The translations under genes were made by a program, and so were the position numbers. Positions 1-6,617 of a stretch of 23,551 bases of DNA are shown here, piece by piece. Source of the stretch: Haloarcula nitratireducens (lineage in GTDB: Archaea > Halobacteriota > Halobacteria > Halobacteriales > Haloarculaceae); assembly GCF_019599505.1 (NCBI RefSeq), contig NZ_RKLT01000038.1, forward strand, positions 1 to 23,551. Reading direction: 5' to 3'. The number at the start of each line of letters is the position of its first letter. Positions within the stretch are counted from its first letter, which is position 1. Under the pieces are notes generated by a model. That model was given only the letters and a program-made list of their open reading frames with translations. It did no database searches and had not been told where the DNA came from.

Positions 1-37
1 CACCACTGTGTCCGGAGCTTTTCGCCCGAGAGCGCAG

Positions 38-907
38 TCAGGTCGGCAGCTTCGGTGCGACCATGAACTGACAGACGCCTTCGGCGTCGGGGAATGGTGC
101 GCTAATTCGCACGGGATTGTGCTGGCCTACCTCCAGTTTCCGAGGAGACTCACCCGGCAGGGCACGGTCGATGGTGCGAAGCCGACTCGTCTCGAACCGC
201 GCCAGTGCGTCGGCAGGCTCGAACGCGACCAGTTCCTGTGGTTCACGGCGGTACACCATACTATCGACGTCGCCGTTGGCGCAGAACCGAAGTTCCCCAT
301 CATCAGTGTCGACGTCAATTTCGACTCGCTCCGAGAGAACACCGGCGGCAGACAGCGCAAACGAGAGGTCCGGCCGCGAGATGTGACACGTCGCCGGCGA
401 CTCGATCGCGGGCAGGCTCGGCGGCGTTCTGATGGACTCGGTCGGGATAAGTTCAGTCGTCCGGGTGATTCCGTCGACGTCGATTTCGAGTTCACTCACA
501 CTGGCGTTCAGCGTGAGTCGCGCGCCGTCGTCTGCACTGCCGACTGACAACGCATCCACGACGTGCTGAACGTTCACGCCGAGGACGCCCTCCGTGACGT
601 CGAAACTGTCGAACGACGCTGCATCCACTCGCAGCTCGAGCATCGAAACACATTCGGCGTCGATGGCCCGCATTGCAAGCCCATCCGCCGAGACAGCTAT
701 CCGACATTGCTCGACGAGGCTGGCGGCCACCTCGAAGATGGGCTTCAGGACTGTAACGTTGGCCGCAAGGTCGAACTGCGTTGGAGCTGACCCAGTAAAG
801 GGCGTAGTCGTATCCTTTGCCTCGGCATCTGTGCCGCCGTCGGGTGTGCCGGGCGTCTCGGTTGCTGGCTCCTGTTCGTCGGCTGGCTGCTGCTGATCAG
901 TACTCAT
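38..907 (-). CDS. pcn: PCNA-type DNA polymerase sliding clamp (accessory paralogue)
   Basis: This is a sliding clamp, expected to form a trimeric ring that tethers DNA polymerase and other replication proteins to DNA. From the ATG at 907 it is 289 residues, longer than the usual archaeal clamp of about 247. The extra length is an acidic, Thr/Pro-rich tail of about 45 residues. The clamp fold begins near FDLAANVTVLKPIF (45-58) and continues through ADGLAMRAIDAECVSMLEL (74-92), a typical PCNA strand-helix pattern. It ends in FMVAPKLPT, matching the usual C-terminal MLAP motif. I chose ATG 907 because a GAGG-like site and a TATA-like ATTTTGTG lie just upstream; an in-frame start at 937 would cover that promoter element. 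The tail and the plasmid setting suggest a second clamp rather than the housekeeping one. Family call is firm; the paralogue role is inferred. Confidence 0.9.
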   Translation of the reverse strand: MSTDQQQPADEQEPATETPGTPDGGTDAEAKDTTTPFTGSAPTQFDLAANVTVLKPIFEVAASLVEQCRIAVSADGLAMRAIDAECVSMLELRVDAASFDSFDVTEGVLGVNVQHVVDALSVGSADDGARLTLNASVSELEIDVDGITRTTELIPTESIRTPPSLPAIESPATCHISRPDLSFALSAAGVLSERVEIDVDTDDGELRFCANGDVDSMVYRREPQELVAFEPADALARFETSRLRTIDRALPGESPRKLEVGQHNPVRISAPFPDAEGVCQFMVAPKLPT

Positions 908-945
908 CGAAAATTCCCTCACCCACCAGGGGAGCACAAAATCGA
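908..945 (-). promoter_or_regulatory. Promoter module of the PCNA gene, shared with the next gene
   Basis: Reading the minus strand, ATTTTGTGC sits 27-35 bases before the ATG at 907, where a haloarchaeal TATA box is expected. It is followed by GGTGGGTGAGGGAAT. The same arrangement precedes the ATG at 2016. Confidence 0.55.
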
Positions 946-978
946 CACGCGCAGAACGATGCGAACCGACGCTCTCGA

Positions 979-2016
979 TTAGGGCACGACCGTCGCGATG
1001 CGGTCGGTGCGATACTCAACGGTCCACGTCCCATACGACTGTGTAAGTCGATAGGTCCGCACCGTCGCGACGTCTTCGAGAGCGCCGACGGGTGTCTCCC
1101 AGTGGAACTCGTAGCCAGCGATGATGTCCCCGTCCTCCAGATACCCGACCGGATGCTCGGGTCCATCCCACTCGACGACGATTGTCTCACCGCCACGAGG
1201 TGGCTGAATACCCCGTCCGACGCTGCCCTGGATACTCGATGGGTCGGTCGTCAATGACGCCAATTGTGCAAGGTCCCCGGCGCTGATCGCCCACTGCTCG
1301 TCGGCCTCGTCGTCGACGAAGACGTGCTGTGTCTCGCCGCGGGACCGCTTATACTCGACCTCCGTGATCCGACCGCCCAGCGAGTCTTCGATGAGCCAGA
1401 TGAACTGATGGACGCCGTCGAGGACTCTCTGGTTCTGTTCTTCAACCGCTATTGTGCTGGTGTCGGTCTCCACCTCGGTCGTGAGTCTTCCTTCAGTAGC
1501 TCGGTCGACTGGCGCACAGCTACACAGCAGCGTCCCTTCGGGGCCGGTCAAGATCCACGGCTGACGGCCACAGGGAATGAGCGAATACTTCGAGGCTGAA
1601 TACCGCCCGCCGCCAGTGAGCACGCGTAGTGCTTTCTCGATTACGCTGCCGTCGAATCCGTAGCCATATTGAGCGCCGAGTCCGTCGACGAATGTCACGT
1701 CTGTTTCGACACTGCCGAATTCGCCGTAAGTGCTCGGAATCGAGCGCACTTCGTCGGTGCCGTATTGCTCAACGTAGGCGCCGACGTCGCCATCGACAAT
1801 CCAGCGAGTCTGTTGTCGGTGGGCTCGACCACCAGAGGTGTGAATACTCGAGTACGGCCGACGAGTTGTGAGGCCCCAGTCATTATCGGGATCACTCCAC
1901 GAAACGCCCTGGCGAACAGGTGTGGGCGTGATGGTCGCACAGCGAGCGACACTCTCGGCGTTAGGTGTGAGATCAGTACTATCGCTACTGAACGCACTGA
2001 GTGGTGAGTCAGTCAT
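979..2016 (-). CDS. Hypothetical haloarchaeal protein, 345 residues
   Basis: I do not recognise this protein. From ATG 2016 it is 345 residues, soluble and acidic, with no signal peptide or membrane segment. It has many short beta-prone stretches, for example EVDTDTSTIAVEE-like acidic runs and TYRLTQSYGTWTVEYRTDRI at the C-terminus. Two cysteines sit close together in LLCSCAP (about residue 180), and a third in SLIPCGRQPW lies about 19 residues earlier. No catalytic motif is evident. The start at 2016 is preferred over one at 2079 because it has a GGAG-like site and a TATA-like ATTTTGTG 28-36 bases upstream. The gene lies head-to-tail upstream of the PCNA gene, and its promoter module is nearly the same, so the two are probably co-regulated. 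A replication-linked role is only suggested by that association. Confidence 0.7.
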   Translation of the reverse strand: MTDSPLSAFSSDSTDLTPNAESVARCATITPTPVRQGVSWSDPDNDWGLTTRRPYSSIHTSGGRAHRQQTRWIVDGDVGAYVEQYGTDEVRSIPSTYGEFGSVETDVTFVDGLGAQYGYGFDGSVIEKALRVLTGGGRYSASKYSLIPCGRQPWILTGPEGTLLCSCAPVDRATEGRLTTEVETDTSTIAVEEQNQRVLDGVHQFIWLIEDSLGGRITEVEYKRSRGETQHVFVDDEADEQWAISAGDLAQLASLTTDPSSIQGSVGRGIQPPRGGETIVVEWDGPEHPVGYLEDGDIIAGYEFHWETPVGALEDVATVRTYRLTQSYGTWTVEYRTDRIATVVP

Positions 2017-2056
2017 CGGGATTCCTCTCCACCCACTGAGAGGGCACAAAATGAGG
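2017..2056 (-). promoter_or_regulatory. Promoter module of the 345-residue gene
   Basis: On the minus strand ATTTTGTGC lies 28-36 bases before the ATG, followed by CAGTGGGTGGAGAGGAAT. It aligns with the PCNA promoter across the TATA-like box, the GTGGGTG core and the GGAAT end, with one small gap. Confidence 0.55.
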
Positions 2057-2129
2057 ACTCTAAGTAGCATGTGAGCCATATCCGCGACCGCCCTCCTACA
2101 GATATTCTACAGGCGGGACAAGGCGAGTG

Positions 2130-2150
2130 CCTCGGGGCTTGACCCCGAGG
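2130..2150. repeat. 21-base palindrome, copy 1
   Basis: An eight-base stem CCTCGGGG/CCCCGAGG with a CTTGA loop. It has the shape of an IS200/IS605 end hairpin. Confidence 0.75.
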
Positions 2151-2435
2151 GTGAAGCCAACACGTTTATTACGCAAAAGACCGTCTTTCATGATACAGTT
2201 GCGACGTGGGTTAAAGACCTTAATCCGAAGCAACTGCGCGCAGTTGCTGAGGAATGCGACACCTCTCAAAACCCGCGCCTTTGGCGTGGTGCGACGGGTG
2301 TTGTCGGGCGAGGTGGAGTCGCCGACCCTCACGGACGCACCGGGCGTTCGGGTGTTAATTCCAGCCGACCCATCTCGGGAAGGTCGAGGGGAATTAAATT
2401 CGCCTGCGGTGGCGGTGCGGACCAAAACGGCGAAG

Positions 2436-2456
2436 CCTCGGGGCTTGTCCCCGAGG
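2436..2456. repeat. 21-base palindrome, copy 2
   Basis: Same stem as the copy at 2130, differing only in the loop (CTTGT instead of CTTGA). It is a direct repeat about 306 bases downstream and marks the right part of the element. Confidence 0.75.
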
Positions 2457-2582
2457 TACTTCACTGTGCGCACCCCGGGGTGCACTGTTCCGTCCTAATG
2501 GAATACACCCCATCTTGCGAGTGTTCTCAATTTGGACCGGCATATCGAAGCCAGTACGAAGAGAACGCTCATAGAATAATAA

Positions 2583-2806
2583 TCTGACATTCCGTCAGAC
2601 ACACCACTATTGCCAGTAAAAACGCCGTGCTGCACTATGTCATAGATAACTGGCACCGATGGTGTTCATCTATTCAATCATACAACAGTTATATCCATGT
2701 TACTGGCAATAGCGGAGAGGGTACTGGTAAAACTGGCACCAGGGGTGGAGTAGTTACTGGCAAAAGTGGAGAGGGTACTGGCAATAGTGGTGACGTGGGT
2801 CCTCAG
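2583..2806. repeat. Origin-associated repeat cluster downstream of orc1
   Basis: A 16-base repeat, consensus TTACTGGCAATAGTGG, occurs at 2700-2715 (one mismatch), 2754-2769 and 2775-2790. A degenerate copy starts at 2722, and an inverted copy (CCACTATTGCCAGTAA) lies at 2604-2619 next to a small TCTGAC/GTCAGA hairpin (2583-2599). Several copies are joined by GAGAGGGTACTGG. Repeats of this kind next to an initiator gene are typical of plasmid origins, where the initiator binds them. They do not look like the classic G-rich haloarchaeal ORB element, so Orc1 binding is an inference from position. Confidence 0.7.
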
Positions 2807-2807
2807 A

Positions 2808-4064
2808 TCACTCCAGAACCTGATGCTGCTTCGCAGTTTCACGGATATCATCGATCTCTCCCAACTCACTTTCTAGTGCATCAAGGGCCGACGACAGAGA
2901 AACATCGAGTTCGTATTCATTATAATTCCCGCGTCCACTCGAGGAGTCAACTATTCGTAAGACGCCGTGAAGGCTCAAATCCGACAGATGGTCATGTACT
3001 CGCCGCCGTTTCAGTGGTTCACTGCCATGATTACGAAGCACCTCCTGATACCGTTCATAGATTAGTTTTGTTCGTTCGGGGGTTTCACCCCTCGCTGCTA
3101 GCTGGCAGACCGTCAGCAAGACATACTGCCCCTGTCGAGTTAACGAATGCATCCCTTCGACGACCTGTTGGCGCTGAATCTGATGCTCGGCCTCCCGTAC
3201 ATGCTCTTCTGTAATCTTTGCTGCTCCATCTGCCATTGCCTCATTCTCCGCGATATCAGCAGCTTTCCGAAGCAAACGTAGTGCCTGGCGAGCTGATCCC
3301 GAGTCCTGAGCAGAGAACGCAGCGCATAATGGAATGACATCTGTTTCGAGGACATCATCATAGAGCGCAATATCGGCTCGCTGTCGGAGAATATTCTGTA
3401 ATTCAGTCGCGTCGTATGGTGGGAACAGAATTTCCTCCTCACAGAGAGTATCCTTGACCTTCGGAGAGAGATTCTCTCGGAATTTGAAGTCATTAGAGAT
3501 ACCGACCACGCCGAGTTTTACATCAAGATCTAACTGTGAGCGTGCCCGTGGAAGTTCATACAAAATATCGTCGTCCGAGCCGATGTTATCGATCTCGTCT
3601 AACACTACGAGAATAGTCCCACCAATCGACTCAAGATCGGTATACAGTTCGTTGAAGATGCGTTTTTGCTGATACCCAGTTTCACTCATGGGCTCGCGCG
3701 TAGACGAAACAGTTGTGAGAGGGTGGGTGGGAGAACGTATTTCGTTAACAAGATTGACCGCCACTTGGTAGGAAGTGGTACAGCCGGTACAGTTGAGCTC
3801 AATGACGTTGAGGTCCACGTCGTCGTATTCCGCTGCAGACTCCTGCAGCTCCTCAAGGAGATCGTGAGTCGCAGCAGTCTTCCCAACACCAGTAACGCCA
3901 TAGAGAAAGACATTGTTCGGTTGCCAGCCCTGAATGACGGGACGGAGAGCAGCTGCATACTCGTCGAGTTCTTCGTCCCGCTCTTCGAGCGTCTTCGGCT
4001 GGTAATCATCCCGGAGGACATCTTTGTCCTGGATGATGAACGATTCGCGATTGAATCGGCCCAT
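2808..4064 (-). CDS. orc1: Orc1/Cdc6 replication initiator
   Basis: This AAA+ ATPase recognises the origin and starts replication of this replicon. It is 418 residues from ATG 4064, a usual length. The N-terminus (MGRFNRESFIIQDKDVLRDD) is typical. Walker A GVTGVGKT is at 56-63, Walker B ILVVLDEID at 151-159, a sensor-1-like VGISNDFKF at 187-195 and a sensor-2-like GSARQALRLLR at 256-266. A C-terminal winged helix for DNA binding covers about 300-395. ATG 4064 is preferred because a TTTTATTA box lies 24-31 bases upstream, giving a leaderless transcript; ATG 4088 is the alternative. Copies of a 16-base repeat flank the gene on both sides, so it probably acts on the adjacent origin. Confidence 0.95.
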   Translation of the reverse strand: MGRFNRESFIIQDKDVLRDDYQPKTLEERDEELDEYAAALRPVIQGWQPNNVFLYGVTGVGKTAATHDLLEELQESAAEYDDVDLNVIELNCTGCTTSYQVAVNLVNEIRSPTHPLTTVSSTREPMSETGYQQKRIFNELYTDLESIGGTILVVLDEIDNIGSDDDILYELPRARSQLDLDVKLGVVGISNDFKFRENLSPKVKDTLCEEEILFPPYDATELQNILRQRADIALYDDVLETDVIPLCAAFSAQDSGSARQALRLLRKAADIAENEAMADGAAKITEEHVREAEHQIQRQQVVEGMHSLTRQGQYVLLTVCQLAARGETPERTKLIYERYQEVLRNHGSEPLKRRRVHDHLSDLSLHGVLRIVDSSSGRGNYNEYELDVSLSSALDALESELGEIDDIRETAKQHQVLE

Positions 4065-4087
4065 AGCAGACGCAATAGGGAGAGCCA

Positions 4088-4095
4088 TAATAAAA
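4088..4095 (-). promoter_or_regulatory. TATA box of orc1
   Basis: TTTTATTA on the minus strand is centred about 28 bases before ATG 4064. A second TATA-like TTTTATAAG near 4158-4166 could drive a transcript with a leader. Confidence 0.55.
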
Positions 4096-4130
4096 CCACG
4101 GGTTCCAGTATCACCACTAACCCACCAAGA

Positions 4131-4435
4131 CAACCAGTTATGCCAGTATCCCATTCGCTTATAAAACACACACACTCCACTGTTGCCAGTAAACCTTCGT
4201 AACAACTGAAGGGGGTCAACGACCCCCTCTCTAGCTGCCGATACTCTTAATACAATACGCGGAAAACCAAATCCGCACTAGCGCAAATCCAACTAGCAGT
4301 AGGAAGAGAATATGGTAGTAACTAGACTAGAACAGTGACCGTTCCGCCCACCCTCTCTAGTTTCGCTTCATTACTGGCAATGGTGGAGTGAGAGTGTGTC
4401 TTAAAGAACGGGATTATTGGCAATACTGGCAACGA
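4131..4435. repeat. Origin-associated repeats upstream of orc1
   Basis: Copies of the repeat found downstream of orc1 recur here: an inverted one (CCACTGTTGCCAGTAA) at 4177-4192, a direct one (TTACTGGCAATGGTGG) at 4371-4386, and weaker copies near 4136-4147 and 4413-4432. A perfect GGGGGTC-AAC-GACCCCC hairpin lies at 4211-4227. The tract 4193-4370 is AT-rich in places and holds no convincing gene, so it may contain the unwinding region. I read 4131-4435 with 2583-2806 as one origin interrupted by the initiator gene. Confidence 0.65.
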
Positions 4436-4585
4436 AGGCCCCCTACTTTTCCCCTCTCGATGTTTCCTCCAGTATTCCAGTTGAAACCCATCTATCGATG
4501 ATGGGATATCGGGTGGACCAATCCATTCCAAGAAGCCACTCGATCTGTTATATTGTGGTCAAGAGATGCGCCCGGATTCTCACAG

Positions 4586-5398
4586 TCAAATCGTTGTCGA
4601 AAGACGCTTGACACGACCGTTGGTTTCTTCGACGACGTCTTTCTCTACAAGACGATTCATAATCTTCTGTAATTCTCTGTTGGAGTACTCGAGTTCTTGC
4701 TGCAGATCGGACATCGACTTCGGTTCGTCAAGGACGTGAAGCACTTCGAGTTCCTCGTAGACGCGCTCTGTAATCTCTGCGACAGGGTCATGCAATGGGG
4801 TCCTTACATTGTGTTGTTCGGTAAGTTCAGCTAACGCCTCGTTCACGTAGGTCACGAACAGCTCTTGATCTAATAATTCGATCTGCGCAGCAAGCTCTGT
4901 TTCGACGACCTCGAAATCCAAGCCAATCTGCATCAATGAAAACATGTCCTCGATATCGTCCACTCGTCCGGCGACCGCTTTGAATAGAAAGATATCTTCC
5001 GGACTCACGAGTTTGACTACAAGATTCCCAGGATTGAGATGCCGCTCGCTCCGTTCTTGAATCCCCGAAGAGAGGACCAGTTTGTCGATAACTTGCTGAT
5101 TAAAAATATCTATCCGACACCCGTCCTCGTTCTCGAGGATCCGCTGGGCACCGAGCTCCTTGTATTCTTCGTCGGGTTCTCTGACGATTTCGTAGTCGAG
5201 TTCGAGCAGAACTGCTTGGAGCTGAGCGAGATTCGTACCAGAGGTGACGATGAGGTCGATATCCTTGGTGGTGTTTTTGAGATCGCGAAATGCCATTGAC
5301 CCACCACCGATCAAGAAGACGGTGAGTGGTTCCTTTAAGTGCTCACCGATGCGTTCGAGTTCCGAGCGAATATACCCACTATCAAACCGCGCTCTCAT
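4586..5398 (-). CDS. AbiEii-like nucleotidyltransferase with C-terminal winged helix (putative toxin)
   Basis: This is a minimal nucleotidyltransferase, 270 residues. The family signature is visible: GGGS at 31-34, followed by KDIDLIV with the metal-binding aspartates at 46 and 48. The domain continues with helices of the DUF6036/AbiEii type to about residue 200. The last 60 residues (from about VYEELEVLHVL) look like a winged helix-turn-helix ending in EETNGRVKRLSTTI, which is not a standard part of AbiEii. The ATG overlaps the stop of the upstream winged-helix gene by four bases (ATGA), so the two are co-translated. In known AbiE systems AbiEi is the antitoxin and repressor, and AbiEii the nucleotidyltransferase toxin used in plasmid maintenance and phage defence. 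That role here is inferred from gene order and motif. Confidence 0.8.
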   Translation of the reverse strand: MRARFDSGYIRSELERIGEHLKEPLTVFLIGGGSMAFRDLKNTTKDIDLIVTSGTNLAQLQAVLLELDYEIVREPDEEYKELGAQRILENEDGCRIDIFNQQVIDKLVLSSGIQERSERHLNPGNLVVKLVSPEDIFLFKAVAGRVDDIEDMFSLMQIGLDFEVVETELAAQIELLDQELFVTYVNEALAELTEQHNVRTPLHDPVAEITERVYEELEVLHVLDEPKSMSDLQQELEYSNRELQKIMNRLVEKDVVEETNGRVKRLSTTI

Positions 5399-6315
5399 AC
5401 CGTCACCTCATACTCCGCAGCCAGTTCCTGAAACTCCTCCCACGTGGGAAGTTGCGACGTTCGCTGTTTTCCAGTGGTGTCGAGATACGTGAGAAGGTCC
5501 TCGACGAGACCGCTGACACCGTAATCTGTAGCCTGTTCACGCAACTCATCGCGGTCGACGGTAACGTGACTGAGCAAAAGCAGACAGTATGACTGGGATC
5601 GCGCCCCTGAACCGATCACAAGCATATGACAGCATAGCGTCGCCGGCGAAAGGTCATCCATTGTCTCCGAATAGAAGTAGTATCGGCGGTCACGTGCTAC
5701 GAGGGGCAAATCATATGTCTGGAACTGTGCTGGACCGGTCGAAATGAAGGCCTCGTCGGTGATTTCGTCGGCAGTCTGCACGAGGAACTCGTCGAGCGAC
5801 TCCCAGAGTATCGTGTAGGTATCCGTATATCGTTCGACGGTCTGGCGATGGCTGTGATGTGCCAGTTCCTGAGCAAGTGTGCTCAGTTGTTCGAACCCCT
5901 CATTTAGTGCGTAGGCGTCGTTTGCTTTGTAGACAATCCCACGATGCTGGAGGGGGTCAAGGGCGCGATGAACGGTACTCCGATGGACATCACTGCGGCG
6001 TGCGAGCTCTGTTGCGGTACGGGGTGTCTCCAGATAGTAGAGGACGCGGAGTGTTGCTCCCGACAACAGCTCTGGCCAGTCAATATGGGCATACTCCTGC
6101 GTGATTGCTGCGAGGAGTTCGAGTGCTTTTGCGTCCGATAGGCGAATCTGCTTTGTTTTGCCTTGCCGCTGTGTCTCAACGAGCCCAGTCGCTTCGAGGC
6201 GGCTGACGAGTTCAGAAGTATAGCTGAGACCGCGCTCGAGGTGGGTTGCAAGCTCGGAAACTGTCTGCTCACCGCGGAGAGTGGTGAGCGCTCGCAACTC
6301 GCCTTCTGTGAGCAT
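5395..6315 (-). CDS. AbiEi-like winged-helix regulator (putative antitoxin)
   Basis: This 306-residue protein begins with a winged helix (about 1-60, with ELATHLERGLSYTSELVSRLE as the DNA-reading part). A second one follows at about 85-140 (ATELARRSDVHRSTVHRALDPL). The C-terminal half (150-306) is a mixed domain I cannot name. It is the first gene of a two-gene operon with the nucleotidyltransferase, the order of AbiEi and AbiEii. The ATG at 6315 is supported by a strong TATA box, TTTATATA, centred about 27 bases upstream. That box lies between two inverted 13-base arms, which suggests that the protein represses its own promoter. Regulator identity is firm; the antitoxin role is inferred. Confidence 0.8.
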   Translation of the reverse strand: MLTEGELRALTTLRGEQTVSELATHLERGLSYTSELVSRLEATGLVETQRQGKTKQIRLSDAKALELLAAITQEYAHIDWPELLSGATLRVLYYLETPRTATELARRSDVHRSTVHRALDPLQHRGIVYKANDAYALNEGFEQLSTLAQELAHHSHRQTVERYTDTYTILWESLDEFLVQTADEITDEAFISTGPAQFQTYDLPLVARDRRYYFYSETMDDLSPATLCCHMLVIGSGARSQSYCLLLLSHVTVDRDELREQATDYGVSGLVEDLLTYLDTTGKQRTSQLPTWEEFQELAAEYEVTV

Positions 6316-6319
6316 ACTG

Positions 6320-6365
6320 TTGCATAATTGCGTACTAATATATAAATAACTTCGCTATTTTGCAA
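6320..6365 (-). promoter_or_regulatory. TATA box framed by 13-base inverted arms (autoregulatory operator)
   Basis: TTGCATAATTGCG (6320-6332) and CGCTATTTTGCAA (6353-6365) are inverted copies matching at 11 of 13 positions. The TATA box TTTATATA of the regulator gene (plus-strand positions 6339-6346) lies between them. A dimeric repressor bound to both arms would cover the promoter. Confidence 0.6.
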
Positions 6366-6441
6366 CGAACAGCAGTTGATTCACTTGCGCCGTCTATCTC
6401 TTGCTGTGTTAAAAACAACTATCCAAGCAATAGGTCCTTTA

Positions 6442-6609
6442 GGTTCCATTAACGGCTTCAATCATGCTATTCAATCATCTGGGTTATTCAACCGATAGAA
6501 TGAATTGGTTCAACTGGGCGGTTCAATCTATGAGTTTAACCAATCGGTTCAACCGGTCGGTTCAACCACTCAGTTGAATCAATTGGTTATTTAATACAGG
6601 CCATTCAAC
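6442..6609 (+). repeat. 13-base repeat array (candidate centromere and operator of the par operon)
   Basis: Units of 13 bases follow one another without gaps from 6506 to 6596. Consensus is YGGTTCAACCNNT, for example CGGTTCAACCGGT at 6545 and CGGTTCAACCACT at 6558, with an inverted-type unit CAGTTGAATCAAT at 6571. Looser TTCAAY copies extend upstream at 6457, 6470 and 6487 and downstream at 6604. The last full unit merges with the TATA box TTATTTAATA of parA. Such arrays upstream of parA are usually the partition site and also the operator for the operon's DNA-binding protein. Its role here is inferred. Confidence 0.7.
6586..6596 (+). promoter_or_regulatory. TATA box of the par operon
   Basis: TTATTTAATA is centred about 27 bases before ATG 6618, so the transcript is probably leaderless. 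The box lies inside the 13-base repeat array. Confidence 0.6.
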
Positions 6610-6617
6610 AACAGGGT

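Larger units (their letters stand above)
2119..2498 (+). mobile_element. Relict IS200/IS605 (TnpB-type) element or palindrome-associated derivative
   Basis: A 21-base palindrome (CCTCGGGG, loop CTTGA or CTTGT, CCCCGAGG) occurs at 2130-2150 and again in the same orientation at 2436-2456. A further 14-base palindrome, GCACCCCGGGGTGC, lies at 2470-2483. Between them the plus strand reads like the tail of haloarchaeal TnpB proteins, with segments such as NCAQLLRNATPLKTRA, GEVESPTLTDA and REGRGELNSPAV that I know from such tails. The zinc finger and the RuvC domain are absent. This fits an internally deleted, non-autonomous derivative of an IS1341-type element. In intact elements the guide RNA is made from this 3' end, so a scaffold RNA might survive. 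The TnpB resemblance rests on recall and the exact ends are not defined. Confidence 0.5.

Noticed and set aside
2583..2806. CRISPR array as the origin of the repeats at 2.6-2.8 kb
   Set aside because: Repeats are 16 bases, irregularly spaced, in both orientations and flank an initiator gene; no cas genes are present.
2627..3214. Plus-strand frame of 195 codons crossing the origin repeats
   Set aside because: Starts in the repeat cluster, its glycine-threonine repeats come from the DNA repeats, and it continues antisense to orc1.
3666..4202. Plus-strand frame opposite the orc1 5' half
   Set aside because: Antisense to conserved AAA+ motifs and without promoter or family match.
4322..4531. 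Minus-strand frame of 69 codons in the origin region
   Set aside because: It runs through the repeats and has no promoter or haloarchaeal composition.
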